A stretch of DNA of 61,829 nt from positions 1-61,829 of IMG/VR virus record IMGVR_UViG_3300011114_000316. One strand, written 5' to 3'. The position numbers were made by a program, and so were the translations under genes. Source of the DNA: a virus. The notes beneath the pieces are model-generated. The model saw nothing but the letters and a program-made list of their open reading frames with translations, did not search any database and had not been told where the DNA came from. Of this stretch, positions 8,901 to 17,427 are shown piece by piece. Within the stretch, counting starts at the first letter, position 1. Each line of letters opens with the position of its first letter.

Positions 8901-11900
8901 TGTTGGAAACCGTAATGACTGGTTTCTCACCACGCTGGATAGCAGCAACAGCTAGGTCTGCTGTTTCTTTAGACTTGAGCGCTAACAAGAACGTACCTAG
9001 TACGTTGTGCATGACGCTAGTAAAGTTCGTGGCTTCGACTTGAGGCGCGGCTACAGAACCGTCCTCCATCACTTCGCCCTGCGTATCTAGATCCGCCTGC
9101 AGGTTGCGAACGGATTTGGCTTTGAGTTCATCAAATGCCACGATGTCGCGCATCGCAGTAGACAGATCTTCTGCTGCAGCCTGATCTACTTCCACTGTCT
9201 CGTTGGTGTATGAAATGCCAGCAAATGATCGTTCGCGGCGCAGATACTGTGTTGCTTTGACCAGCATCGCAGACACAGCTTGCTGCATCGGGATAGACGA
9301 CAGGGCATTGATTAGACGATTGGGCTCCCCTGGGAACGCCATGCCGATATCGGTTTTGTTGTACGCATCCAGCACATCAACGTTCTTGGCAAACGTAGCA
9401 GACGAGTAAAAGACGCTACCAGCTTTGTCGATGTACTCACGAGCGATATTTCCAAGACCCGTAGCTTGATTAACACCAGATCGTTTACCGATGTTATGAG
9501 ACTCATCCATGATTAACATGGCGTTCTCATTAATGAATTGATTTAAGAACTCATGCCGGAAGTAAAGCTCTGGCTTTGGGTACCGCATAAGCCCAGCTTC
9601 ATCGCGCTTTGGTTTACCAGAACTCTTAGGATTCATCTGGAAATATGACGTAAAGATCACGTCATAGTTGCCCAGTGACTTGTTATCCATTATCTGCTTG
9701 AGCGCAGCCTCATGCCGTTTGTTATCCGGCGTATCAAGAAACTTGCCGCGGCGCTCAGGAATAGAAGCTCGCAATTCAGCAATTTGTTCTTTTAGTTCTT
9801 TTACTTCTTCATCAGTTGACGAATTAATAAATTTAGTAAGCGCAGTGTCTCGTTCTTGTCCTTCTAGTTTTGTAAATTTTTCGCCTAATTGAATACTTGC
9901 AATATCAGCCGCTACTTCACGCACTTCTGTGATGTCGGCCTCAATCTCTTGTTTCTCGCCATACCATTGCAACGCTTCGGCATCTAATGGCACAGACTTG
10001 TTGTTATCCGTCATCAGCGGACGGACATCAGTCATTCCGATGTCATGCAGGTCGCGCATGATGTCGCCATACAAATCTGCCATCTGTGTAACAAACACAG
10101 GAACCTTCTTGTTCAACATGGCATAGCGGATCATGCCTGCCACAACACGGCCTTTGCCAATACCGGTCTGATCTCCAATGATGAATCCGCGATTAGATTC
10201 AATGTTGTAGATCGACAGAGCAAGAGCCTCTACCTGCTCAGCAGAGAAAGCTTGTGCAAACTGTTCCGGCGTGTACTGCAGTTTGTTCTGCACGTACTGA
10301 TCAATGTCGCCGACCTTCTCACGCAACTTGGCAAACGCATCTTCAATAGGCGTGAGGTGGTTGGTAGCAACCAGCGTATTGACTGATTTGTTACCAGAGA
10401 AGTTGTTATACGGAACCTGCAGACGCTGTGTCTGCTCTTCCGTCAGTCGTGCTCGAGCCGGCCCCGCAGCAGCGGTTGTATCCACTGGAGCAGGCTCGCT
10501 TGGTTGTACACCTCTTCCGCCTTCGGGTCGTTCTTCTCCAGCACCCTCGGCAGTCCCGGCCCCGGCACCCTCCGCTTCTCCAGTAGGTCTTTCACCACCG
10601 GGTTCTCCGCCAGGAGCAGGAGCGGCACCTCGTCCCTCTCCAGCGGCACCTCCAGCAGGCCCGCTTGGTGCAGCAGGCTCTCCACCTGTTTCAGTTCCCG
10701 GTCGTCTGCCTTCTCCGCCAGCTTCTTCAGCCGCACCTCCAGTTGTAGGCGGTGCTGCTGGGGGTTGAGGCGCAGCCCCTTCGGCCCCTGTATCGCCCCC
10801 AGGAGGCGTCTCTCGTCCCCGGAAGGGCCCCATGTCATTGTTTGTGCCATCCAGAACTCCTCGTAGCTCATCCCAGGTTGTAATCAACCGGGGCAGCGCA
10901 GCAGCAGGCAAGTTGCGTTTAGTTGCATTAGCCTTGCGTCCGTCGATAACAATCATATCAACGGGGTAGGTTGTACCTTGCTTAGCGTATAGATCACCCG
11001 CAACCGTGAAGTGATCTACAACGTTGTACTCATTGTAGAGTTTGTAGAAAAACTCACGCTTAGACTTGCCCCGATAAGCAGTCCGACGCGAGTCTTCATC
11101 CAAACGATTTGGTCCGCCGATCAACAGGACAGCACGGCCATCATCCTTCATAGCCGTGAGCGCGTTCAACGCAATCGCGTGATCACGCTGCTTAGTCTCA
11201 AATCCATCGATGTTATAAGTCTGTTCGCCTTCTCCATACGGAGGGTTAGTCAGTACTACATCTACAGACTTGGGCTGAAATTTCATTGACCCAGCATCTT
11301 GCTGGCTAACTTTGAACCCTTGGGATTCAAGTGCCGCTACTCGGTCAGGATTAATTTCATTGACCGTTGCCTTATCTGCATCGGTAAAAATAAGTAATGC
11401 GCCCTGACCAGCGGTAGGTTCTAAAACTGTGTTGTCAACGTTATCGTAGAGTCCTGATAACTGAATTGCCGCGTGAGCAAGTGGCAACGGTGTGCTGTAT
11501 GCTTGATTAGCAATACTGACGCTGTCTCTAACTCCAAGAGTCGGCATCTGCTTGTTATTAAAGTCAACAAGCCGGTTATAAATGTCTTCCGTATATTCTT
11601 CTTTTTCTACCACTTCCCGGCCATACACCACGCCAGCAAGTTCTACAGCCTCGTCTACCAGCTTCGCATCAGGAGTGCCGGGTTCAATCCTACGTCCGAG
11701 CACATCACCGGCAGCTCTCCGAGCCTCATTAATGTTGGCAAACCCTTTGCCATCTCGGAAGGTTTGCAGGAACGAATTAGCCAAGCGTACGCGCTCAGGC
11801 GCAGCAGGAGCTTCTGTCTCTGCCAGGATAGCGTCAACGTCTGCAGCTTCGACGGCGGCACTAGAATCCAAACCTTCAAGATCCGCAGCACGGGGATCAA

Positions 11901-14601
11901 ACTTCACGCCCATGTACCAGGACTTGAGATACGGCTTAACAATATCTCCAAGGTCTCCGACCATTGCCTTGGCATAAGCAGCAAAAGTCCTGGCACCCTT
12001 TTCAATGTGATAGATGGCCAGCGTAATGCCGTCTTGCACAATCTCAGGATCAATACCGGATCTAAGAGTGCCGCCACTTAGTTTGCGACGCAACCGTTCT
12101 CTGGCTTGTGCTGCGGCTTCCTCACTGACTATCTTGTTAGCCCCAACCTCAACCTTGGGCTTTTGTGGAGGTTCAACAGTGGGAGGTTTAGGCGGAGTAG
12201 CCGGAGGTTGTGTAGGCGTAGTAGAAGTGCCAGAAGGTGTTGGCTGTGCAACTCCCCCTTTAGGCTGATAACCTTTCCCACCTTTTAGCCACGACTCAGA
12301 GGGATAAGAACTAAACGGCGGCTGGGACAACCAATTTTCTAACCTACTGCGTCTGCCAAACAATTCTTCTATAGCCTGACCCGACCCGCCAGCTTGTTGC
12401 AATGCATCAATTTGCGAAGACAAGGAATCAAGTTCTTCGCTAGCGCGCTTAACATTATTGGCTTCTTTTTGAGTGCCAAACGTTTGCGCCCAATTTCCAT
12501 TAATTAAGAATTGCCACCCATCAGGTACATCTACACCGTTTTCATCTCTAAATGCTTGTTCAACAGTGTATTTAGACGGAGCTGTAGGGGCAGGCTCAGT
12601 TACGCCTGCCGGCGCTTGCGGTGGCGGAGTTGCCGTTTCACCAGAAGACGGTTGACGCGGCGGTAACTTACTGACTTGCGATTCATATTGCTGTCGGGCC
12701 TGTTGTTCACTAGGCCACAGCGTCATCTCAGGCAAGTACTGTTTAGCGTCCTGGTCATAGACGCCAACACCAAACATGCCTGACTTGTTCTTAAACAAGC
12801 GAAGTTCAGTGTTCTCTCCGCTAGGCGTAGCTGACAAAATCTCTGCAGATGCATATTGCCGTTTCTGCAGTTCCGTTCTCAAATCAACATCTGGGAACAA
12901 CGCAGCAAATTTTTTTGTTTCCTCACGAACAGCTCGATCAGAAGAACTAAAATTATTGTCAATCAACTGCTGTTCTTGTGCCGCTAAAGATTCCCATTCA
13001 GCGCGTTTAGCCGATCCTTCCGGAGGAATGCGACCTTTAGCATCAAGTAATGCTCGTTTCTTTTCTCGGAGAGCCTGTACTTCTTGGACCACAGCATCAC
13101 GTTGCTGCTGAGCGTCTTGCACGGCCTGTAAACTTTGCTCGAGCGTAGGCTTCTCTGCCGGAACTTTCTTTGTTTCTTCAACCGGGGGCGTGACCGTGGG
13201 CGGAGCAGTAACCGGTGGCGCTCCTGTGGGCGGAGCGGCAGGCGCGGCAAACTTGGCCTTAAGTAGCTGGTATACCTGATCTTCCGTAGAGCCCAGCATC
13301 TGCGGTTCTTGATCCGGCGTACCCTGTACTTTTTCTTGCAAACGTCGGAACAACTCGCGCTGCTGATCTTCCGGCAACTGGTTGACCATAGTTTGCACAG
13401 CCGCGCCAGCAGAAGGCGGTGAAGGCGGTGAAGGCGGTGCGACCCCGGACGGAGGAGCTATCGGACCAGCGGGGGGAGCGCCAGGGGTGGCAACGTTGCC
13501 ACCCTCCGGGGGTGCCTCAGCCGCAGGAGCCCCGCGTAACAGTCCAAATACACCACCCAAAGTACCGCCACCGATAGCAGCCATGGCCGCGGTAGCACCC
13601 AACCCGGCAGTAAGTGACTGCTCCGGCTTGATGGTCTGCATGGCGATGTTACTGGCAAGTTTGCCACCCACCTCCTCGACCATCTCACTAGCCGACTCAC
13701 CCAGCAAACCAGTAATGCCGCGACCCAAGCGGGTCGATTCGAGCTGGGACATAAATCGTTGTCCAGCCCCGGTCTCGGCAGCTTCTCGTACAGACTTAGC
13801 CACCGGCATTCTGGCCATCGTCTGTTCAATCGTACGCGCGCCCGGTAGTCTCTGCGCCAGGGTGGAAATCACCAACGCTGACGCGCCCACTGCTCGAGCG
13901 CGATCCAACGCGGTTTGTTTGGCTACGTCAGGATCAATCCCTTGTTGTACAAGTTCTTTGTACATTTCTTCAAAGGATTGAGCACCAACATCAGCGCCCT
14001 GCTGAATAGCGCCAGCACCAATAGCCGCCGCGGTACCGGTACGGGCAGCAATCTCGGCACCCTCTTGAAGACTCCTGCCGGCCATCGCGGCTCTGGCTGC
14101 ACCCGCCGCTGTGCCTAGTTTTGCAGCACCAAACGGTACTACTAACTGCGGGATCTGCTCAGTTAAAAACGTACTAATCAGCGCTGGATCTTTAACCGTT
14201 TCCCCGAATGCCACGCCAAACGCAGGCAGTTGGCCACCCGCTCGTTCTGCCTCTTCAATCTTCCTGGCGCGTTCATATTCACGGGCTACCAAACCGGGCG
14301 ATTTAAGCCCCTGGCCAGTCTTCTTAATACGCTCGCCAAGTTGGAATAGTCCTGTCTCAGTGTCGCCAGTTCCTAGCGCATATAGCTGGGCGGGAAACTG
14401 AACCAAGGCCCCAAGGCCGGAGGTAAGTGCAGCGCCAGGATCGCGCAGGAAGGCTTCGCCAACGGTACGTTCTTTGGCTTTTTCTCTGACCGACGCGCCT
14501 TGCTCTGCGATAGCCTGCTGCAAGACTGACTGTGGTGTGCCTTCCGGCGCTTCAATTGAATACGTATATCCATCAGGACCGCGTACCTGGAAGGTCGGCA
14601 T
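2953..14601 (-). CDS. Giant polyvalent protein: DNA methyltransferase + Strawberry-notch helicase + peptidase-like domains
   Basis: A 3,882-residue uninterrupted ORF. Order: conserved virion-type N-terminus (FQVRGPDGYTYSIEAPEG, 4-21); Ala/Gly-rich hydrophobic stretches to about 365; Pro-rich linkers near 370-480 and 720-800; an N6-adenine methyltransferase-like domain with LEPTAGQGAL (about 1060) and NPPY (1119-1122); a Gly/Pro/Glu linker about 1195-1330; an SF2/Strawberry-notch-type helicase with TGIGKG (K1483), DESH (1699-1702) and NRSGSTGLSMHA (about 2050); an HEILHH metallopeptidase-like site (2782-2787); long helical regions; and a C-terminal LPD-like domain. P1 DarB combines the same methyltransferase and helicase. 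Inference: it is ejected with or bound to DNA and counters restriction. Confidence 0.85.
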   Translation of the reverse strand: MPTFQVRGPDGYTYSIEAPEGTPQSVLQQAIAEQGASVREKAKERTVGEAFLRDPGAALTSGLGALVQFPAQLYALGTGDTETGLFQLGERIKKTGQGLKSPGLVAREYERARKIEEAERAGGQLPAFGVAFGETVKDPALISTFLTEQIPQLVVPFGAAKLGTAAGAARAAMAGRSLQEGAEIAARTGTAAAIGAGAIQQGADVGAQSFEEMYKELVQQGIDPDVAKQTALDRARAVGASALVISTLAQRLPGARTIEQTMARMPVAKSVREAAETGAGQRFMSQLESTRLGRGITGLLGESASEMVEEVGGKLASNIAMQTIKPEQSLTAGLGATAAMAAIGGGTLGGVFGLLRGAPAAEAPPEGGNVATPGAPPAGPIAPPSGVAPPSPPSPPSAGAAVQTMVNQLPEDQQRELFRRLQEKVQGTPDQEPQMLGSTEDQVYQLLKAKFAAPAAPPTGAPPVTAPPTVTPPVEETKKVPAEKPTLEQSLQAVQDAQQQRDAVVQEVQALREKKRALLDAKGRIPPEGSAKRAEWESLAAQEQQLIDNNFSSSDRAVREETKKFAALFPDVDLRTELQKRQYASAEILSATPSGENTELRLFKNKSGMFGVGVYDQDAKQYLPEMTLWPSEQQARQQYESQVSKLPPRQPSSGETATPPPQAPAGVTEPAPTAPSKYTVEQAFRDENGVDVPDGWQFLINGNWAQTFGTQKEANNVKRASEELDSLSSQIDALQQAGGSGQAIEELFGRRSRLENWLSQPPFSSYPSESWLKGGKGYQPKGGVAQPTPSGTSTTPTQPPATPPKPPTVEPPQKPKVEVGANKIVSEEAAAQARERLRRKLSGGTLRSGIDPEIVQDGITLAIYHIEKGARTFAAYAKAMVGDLGDIVKPYLKSWYMGVKFDPRAADLEGLDSSAAVEAADVDAILAETEAPAAPERVRLANSFLQTFRDGKGFANINEARRAAGDVLGRRIEPGTPDAKLVDEAVELAGVVYGREVVEKEEYTEDIYNRLVDFNNKQMPTLGVRDSVSIANQAYSTPLPLAHAAIQLSGLYDNVDNTVLEPTAGQGALLIFTDADKATVNEINPDRVAALESQGFKVSQQDAGSMKFQPKSVDVVLTNPPYGEGEQTYNIDGFETKQRDHAIALNALTAMKDDGRAVLLIGGPNRLDEDSRRTAYRGKSKREFFYKLYNEYNVVDHFTVAGDLYAKQGTTYPVDMIVIDGRKANATKRNLPAAALPRLITTWDELRGVLDGTNNDMGPFRGRETPPGGDTGAEGAAPQPPAAPPTTGGAAEEAGGEGRRPGTETGGEPAAPSGPAGGAAGEGRGAAPAPGGEPGGERPTGEAEGAGAGTAEGAGEERPEGGRGVQPSEPAPVDTTAAAGPARARLTEEQTQRLQVPYNNFSGNKSVNTLVATNHLTPIEDAFAKLREKVGDIDQYVQNKLQYTPEQFAQAFSAEQVEALALSIYNIESNRGFIIGDQTGIGKGRVVAGMIRYAMLNKKVPVFVTQMADLYGDIMRDLHDIGMTDVRPLMTDNNKSVPLDAEALQWYGEKQEIEADITEVREVAADIASIQLGEKFTKLEGQERDTALTKFINSSTDEEVKELKEQIAELRASIPERRGKFLDTPDNKRHEAALKQIMDNKSLGNYDVIFTSYFQMNPKSSGKPKRDEAGLMRYPKPELYFRHEFLNQFINENAMLIMDESHNIGKRSGVNQATGLGNIAREYIDKAGSVFYSSATFAKNVDVLDAYNKTDIGMAFPGEPNRLINALSSIPMQQAVSAMLVKATQYLRRERSFAGISYTNETVEVDQAAAEDLSTAMRDIVAFDELKAKSVRNLQADLDTQGEVMEDGSVAAPQVEATNFTSVMHNVLGTFLLALKSKETADLAVAAIQRGEKPVITVSNTMEMFIKDFAEANNIKIGNVLEASFADVLERYLEKVRTVKISYPDGRKLPHYLTDDELGDEALSAYEDTLDFIRAMGRTLDIPISPIDAIKERIEAAGYSIGEITGRNTVVSTKDGVARLTPRNRSELNTAGKKNTISKFNEGQIDALIINRSGSTGLSMHASEKFADQRRRVMILAQAEPDINNHVQMLGRINRTGQVTEDGRSPEGKPATFGLPYYIQLSANVPIELRPAAVLANKMAALSANTTAGRKTATQDVKTPDFMNKYGDRVAAEVVGGSELNATLGFPIKFDQDQNPRIEGAMAKVTGRIGLLPLAEQSALYKTLIEEYNNQIALIESLGQNDLEAQVKQLDARVVETFELQPQDPGTDSPFTAPVVLQVVDAKRLTKPLKLDQVRELALKGLDGSKPEAKRNQQAQGFKDAVDEEIQKLIQSLPKDATDEQREIVNRQTTAMEAAISIVRKRLPRISEIVSLSSKDGVLYGVVIDVKKKGRTKSAASLSDWEVRFALVNGAAQTMTLRLSQLANTNEAETAQADKIVWSPATTMGVPTENGSIEDIPITQAFDRGQIGTREKRYIITGNLLRGKQAAGGGNLISYTDNQGNLLQGFLMPVGFDYKKLVSQQAAAITSPQAALELAELGGTVVDKLRMGETFKLKRNPITPQYYTIEVSKGGTGGKIHKQTKNITFTSAGNKMRANAVPAADATELLIKVLSSSGYDLELVADVRDRNTKNIIDARNKPSNPPLQSVVPIQSVTKAAPVQTKRRIKFLNKQHTDGVIGDTAFIEGVKTALDKAAQVEKPAAGERVRGADYIRERLLRARRQGLLSDKGVELALWFIGQNPALVDQLGISISTKAEAGVAGEYNSIDQIIRLVPQVEQADTAVHEILHHLERMMPSDIQSAIGTEWLMQLTAAARRATTESEQQYFELLTQYHFGSPEVAPDQLLATAKEMIKNGDVPADYYQYINPSEFWAVNGSRIVQNRFAYGDSLISRLQQWLKEFVQKIKSMFGLPSDATVIRALDSLAKGNGEFQTDTMLFESDIKQSVVPSREKVINTAQEFLQKRKPLNPAEFVGVPEEFLAKAQPIYAPQRATIIDKIAGMRDGFWRRVAQGVADQYRTIKDYSERAYIMARMSRTVDGALEGLLFNGEVFLNDGALDIKPKSQGMMDILKPIGPEVDRFLMWIALNREAQLMKTGRQSKIEGIEDLINERQLLAEGDLNGTPRIELYMKARNELNKLNKSVLSVAMTQGLITSTAREIEKTWQRTDLTDDQKAAKVLDLEMNPVGYERFSNDVWYIPFYREMEDGMLSAAMDSSGLPNQYFSYNIKGGTSPFGDLMENIVRNWSHILSASMKNRAAAETVNAAFAQDAAVPSLKVQYMWQNGKVYLRSSGEMVGDGSLQGWMTERRDGAQSTVKIMLEGIPTYVQIIDPMLFESISSIGYMGPQSKFVSVMKDFKNMLQYGVTLSPAFKVRNLFRDSIQAIALAGGDMKWNPVTNVYEGWKGSDKSNPRFLSALAGGAIFNFGSIYEGDQARLVKRLIKQGVNPDTILTSPGQVTEKLLAAWNKYQEWGNKSEAANRIALYNQLREQGKDHLTASFMARDLLDFSMQGSWPAVRFLAQTVPFFNARVQGLYKLGRDGISPTVRVFYNTVTGEPIEQDDKKKATAFTTVTSAVVLASLALYFAGKDDEEFKKRDAWDRDNFWWFKLPGMEYALRIPKPFEIGAFGTIAERVAEQIFDEEAEGKQFENTLRRMISDTFSLNPMPQMFKPLVDLYSNKDSFTGAPIESAGMERLSKEERKTDNTSPLAMAVSGISNLFLPTKAEMSPVQAEYAIKAYFGWLGGTIAWASKHAMSPFNEGAYPSEKWVDIASVGFIKSLPATQSEYVTSFYENAKGISEAFADMRHYAAIGDSAKVQAILEEKGDKVALAKLYDNTSKQMAKIRQYIRIYTEDTSMSAEDKRENIDRMKLLLIDLAKNAESVRKSMKQ
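13487..13502. repeat. Palindrome GTGGCAACGTTGCCAC, copy 1
   Basis: A perfect 16-bp palindrome, extended here to 20 bp (13485-13504). It lies inside the first Pro-rich linker of the giant gene and is read as GGNVATP. The same word occurs at 19487, 31426, 53173, 53236 and 54499. Confidence 0.95.
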
Positions 14602-14605
14602 AAGA

Positions 14606-16549
14606 TTACCTCGGAGCAGTAGCGCCTGTTACTGTAACACCTTGGGACCGCGCAGATCCAGTTGTTGCGGGAGGCGGCGTGGTTGTTCTTCCGGAACGAG
14701 CACGTAATTCCGCAATTTGCCGATCCAATCCTTGTAAAATTTCTCTATCCGCTTTGAGAGCGTTTTCGTATTCTTCAACCAATCGTTTTTCTTGGTTACT
14801 GCGTTTGTCGGCAGCTTTGCCCAAAGCAGAATTCAAGAGCGGATTTTCACGCGCTTTAGCAGAGTTATCAGAAATCTTTTCAGCAATTCGCGCGCGTTCA
14901 CCTACTGCTTGATTAAGTAATTGCTCAATCGAACCCGATTCCCTAGCGCCAGCCCCAATCTGAGCAACAGCAATCTGAGCAATACGATTAAGATCGTCGC
15001 GACTAATTTCATACCCAAGCTGCGCGGCCCTAGTCTGTACCTCTGCTTGAATCTTGTTAAGATCAGAACCATACCGCTGCAATGCACCCAACGCGGCTGC
15101 TGCCAATTCGCTATCAATTTTTCGATCAGCAATGTCAGTCTGCGACTCAATCTGCGCAGCGACTTCTGCGACCTTAGCTCCAAGTTCCAGACCTCTTTGA
15201 CGAGCTTGGAACGCGGCCCGTTGTTCTTCTACGTCACGGCCACGCATAGCCTGACGACCAGCCTGCATATCTTTCAAAGCTTGCAGACCAAACGCTTCAT
15301 TTGCTGCACGAGCACGATTAGCAGATTCTGCTGCTCCGCCTAGTACGCTGCCAATCCCCCGCCGGCCAGCACCACCAGCCAGGAACGCAATCAGACTATC
15401 CAGCCGCTGTTTCTCCGGATCCATCATCTGCGCATATCGCTGCTCCAAACGAGCCTGCTCTGCTTCAGCTTGGCGACGCGCTTCTGGCGATTCCTTGGGA
15501 AACGTAGTGCCAAGATTTTCAACTTCACCACGCAGCCTAGCAAGCTCAGCCATCTGTGGTTGATCTCGAGACGCACGACTTCTCAAAAGACTGGTGCGCA
15601 TCTCACCTTGAAGTTGACGCATCAAAGCATCGTTACTTGGCGGCATAGCGCCGGCTAAGGCACTTGCAATCCCAGTTCCTACGGCAGAAGGGGTACGCAG
15701 ATCTGGCGCAGCAGCAGCGCCTGTGTCTCTAGGCGGAGGTGGCGCGGCATCCTGTGTGCGCGGAGGAATTGTAGCGCCGTTCGGCGCAAACGCCGCTTCA
15801 AGATCTGCTGCCGGAGTAGCCCTAACTTCTTGTCGAGCGATGCCCGCGGCTACCTGTTTTAACGGGTCATCGAGATCAGCGGTTGATTGCGGGACAGGGC
15901 GCGACGGCGCAGGAGGGGCATATTGTCGAGCCACACTACGACCAGCCTCTACTGCACGTTGTTGTTCTTGAGCAGCAAACGCAGCCTGTCTTTGGGCGCG
16001 TCCACTAACGTCTCTAGCTAAGAATCGTTCAACATCAGGCGACAACGCAACTCGTTGCCCTGAATCCATTTCCGCCATTTCCCGACGAGCTTTTACTTGC
16101 AAGTCTTCAGACATGGTCGGTAACGTTCTATCTGGGATCGGTTGAACTCTTACGTCTGAGCCGGTTTCGCCGTTAAACGCCACAATACCGCCAGCCGCCA
16201 TAGCCTGTTGCGGCATAACATTCTGCGCCCCAGGAGCAGCAGCAACTCCGCGACTCATGGCTTGCTGACGCATAGCCTGTTGTTGCTGAAGCGTCTTGCC
16301 AACCTGTTGAGCTAACTCTTGTTTTGTTAACTCAAACGCTTCCTCTTCCTTCTGATCTTTGATAGTAGGCAAGCCCCCAGGTGGCATGGCCTGAGCCTGC
16401 TTCGCGGCCATCAGTTGGCGCTTCTCTCGCGTTAATTGCTCATACGCGATCAGCTCCAATAGATCGTTACTAAGCTGGACACGTTTGCGTAACTTGTCTT
16501 CTTGCCCGCGGTACGCATCCATTACACGCGAAAGATCCATGTTCAGCAT
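14606..16549 (-). CDS. Large coiled-coil virion or ejection protein
   Basis: A 647-residue protein with AAGGA 8 bases before its ATG. The N-terminus is helical and charged (DAYRGQEDKLRKRVQLSNDL). The middle is low-complexity and rich in Ala, Pro and Gln. Residues about 330-600 are long amphipathic helices (AEQARLEQRYAQMMDPEK; DKRSNQEKRLVEEYENALK). No enzyme motif is visible. Its place between the giant protein and other internal-protein candidates suggests an internal core or ejection protein. The exact role is not shown by sequence. Confidence 0.6.
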   Translation of the reverse strand: MLNMDLSRVMDAYRGQEDKLRKRVQLSNDLLELIAYEQLTREKRQLMAAKQAQAMPPGGLPTIKDQKEEEAFELTKQELAQQVGKTLQQQQAMRQQAMSRGVAAAPGAQNVMPQQAMAAGGIVAFNGETGSDVRVQPIPDRTLPTMSEDLQVKARREMAEMDSGQRVALSPDVERFLARDVSGRAQRQAAFAAQEQQRAVEAGRSVARQYAPPAPSRPVPQSTADLDDPLKQVAAGIARQEVRATPAADLEAAFAPNGATIPPRTQDAAPPPPRDTGAAAAPDLRTPSAVGTGIASALAGAMPPSNDALMRQLQGEMRTSLLRSRASRDQPQMAELARLRGEVENLGTTFPKESPEARRQAEAEQARLEQRYAQMMDPEKQRLDSLIAFLAGGAGRRGIGSVLGGAAESANRARAANEAFGLQALKDMQAGRQAMRGRDVEEQRAAFQARQRGLELGAKVAEVAAQIESQTDIADRKIDSELAAAALGALQRYGSDLNKIQAEVQTRAAQLGYEISRDDLNRIAQIAVAQIGAGARESGSIEQLLNQAVGERARIAEKISDNSAKARENPLLNSALGKAADKRSNQEKRLVEEYENALKADREILQGLDRQIAELRARSGRTTTPPPATTGSARSQGVTVTGATAPR

Positions 16550-16558
16550 GGCTAATCC

Positions 16559-17425
16559 TTATCTGACAGGCGGAGTAGTACCGGAACTCGGAGGTGTGGT
16601 AGTCGGTGCAGCACTAATTACACCCAAGTCTCTAAGCAAAGTAAGTAAACCAGACCCAGTACCAAACAAGTTGCTCAAAAAGTCTGGCTGTGAATAGCCG
16701 TAGTTTGACGCGGAAATCGGCAAGTCTTTATAAAACTGTCGCTGCCATTCCAACTGTTTGTACGGGAAGTCGCGTTCCTGCTCAAACTGTTTAATGTCAG
16801 CCGTTAAACCTTCTTGCTCAATCCCGCGCTGTACGCCGCCCAACTCAGCTTGTTTCTGCAACGCTGACAGGCCATAGTCTTGAGCCTGTTTAGTCGCAGC
16901 CATTTGACGCTGTTGCTCAACATTAAACTGTTCTTGAGCTTTATCAAACGCGCTTCGATATCCTTCACCCGTAATTTTGGCTAGTTGCGACTGTAAGTTA
17001 CGCTGCGCTTCAGATTCCATCAGCGCACCCCGTGCCCCGCCAAATCCACCCGCTCGAGTAGCAGCAGCACGATTAGCTAGATTCTGAATCTGAGATTGAC
17101 GGGTGGCTTCGTCAAACTGAGGTTGAAGCGCAGCCATCAAATACGGATTCATATATGACTGCGCATCAGTCGCGGTAAATGACGTAGGTGTATACGCCTT
17201 CATTTGATCGGTCGGAATCGTCAGTCCTCCGATCCCGCTAAACGCCGTCTGCTGTAATGTTGACGGGCCTGCAGTCAACTGACCGGTATATGCCTCGTAT
17301 GGAGTAGCCGCCTGCGATTCGACTTTCCCAAGCATACTGGTAATACCAGGACCGGCCCATTCGGCCAAACCGGTTTGTGTACTGGTCTGCTGGCCAACAT
17401 TGGTTGGAACGTTTGACGTTGCCAT
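16559..17425 (-). CDS. Internal virion protein candidate
   Basis: A 288-residue protein. It contains YMNPYLMAALQPQFDEATR (about 94-112), a repeat-like helix region (AAATRAGGFGGARGALMESE) and Gln-rich coiled coil (EQFNVEQQRQMAATKQAQ). The pattern 'MNPY...QID...R' followed by A-x-x-GAFGG-type sequence is common in podoviral internal proteins that I have seen annotated only as hypothetical or ejection proteins. It is 9 bases upstream of the previous ORF in the same transcript. Confidence 0.55.
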   Translation of the reverse strand: MATSNVPTNVGQQTSTQTGLAEWAGPGITSMLGKVESQAATPYEAYTGQLTAGPSTLQQTAFSGIGGLTIPTDQMKAYTPTSFTATDAQSYMNPYLMAALQPQFDEATRQSQIQNLANRAAATRAGGFGGARGALMESEAQRNLQSQLAKITGEGYRSAFDKAQEQFNVEQQRQMAATKQAQDYGLSALQKQAELGGVQRGIEQEGLTADIKQFEQERDFPYKQLEWQRQFYKDLPISASNYGYSQPDFLSNLFGTGSGLLTLLRDLGVISAAPTTTPPSSGTTPPVR

Positions 17426-17427
17426 GC

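Noticed and set aside
10304-10871. Long ORFs on both other frames over the Gly/Glu/Pro linker of the giant gene
   Set aside because: Low-complexity GC-rich coding DNA leaves several frames open; no conserved pattern.
13382-13981. 199-residue plus-strand ORF opposite the giant gene
   Set aside because: It is Gly/Pro/Ala-rich only because the Pro-rich linker of the giant gene is read backwards; no start signal and the real gene is certain.
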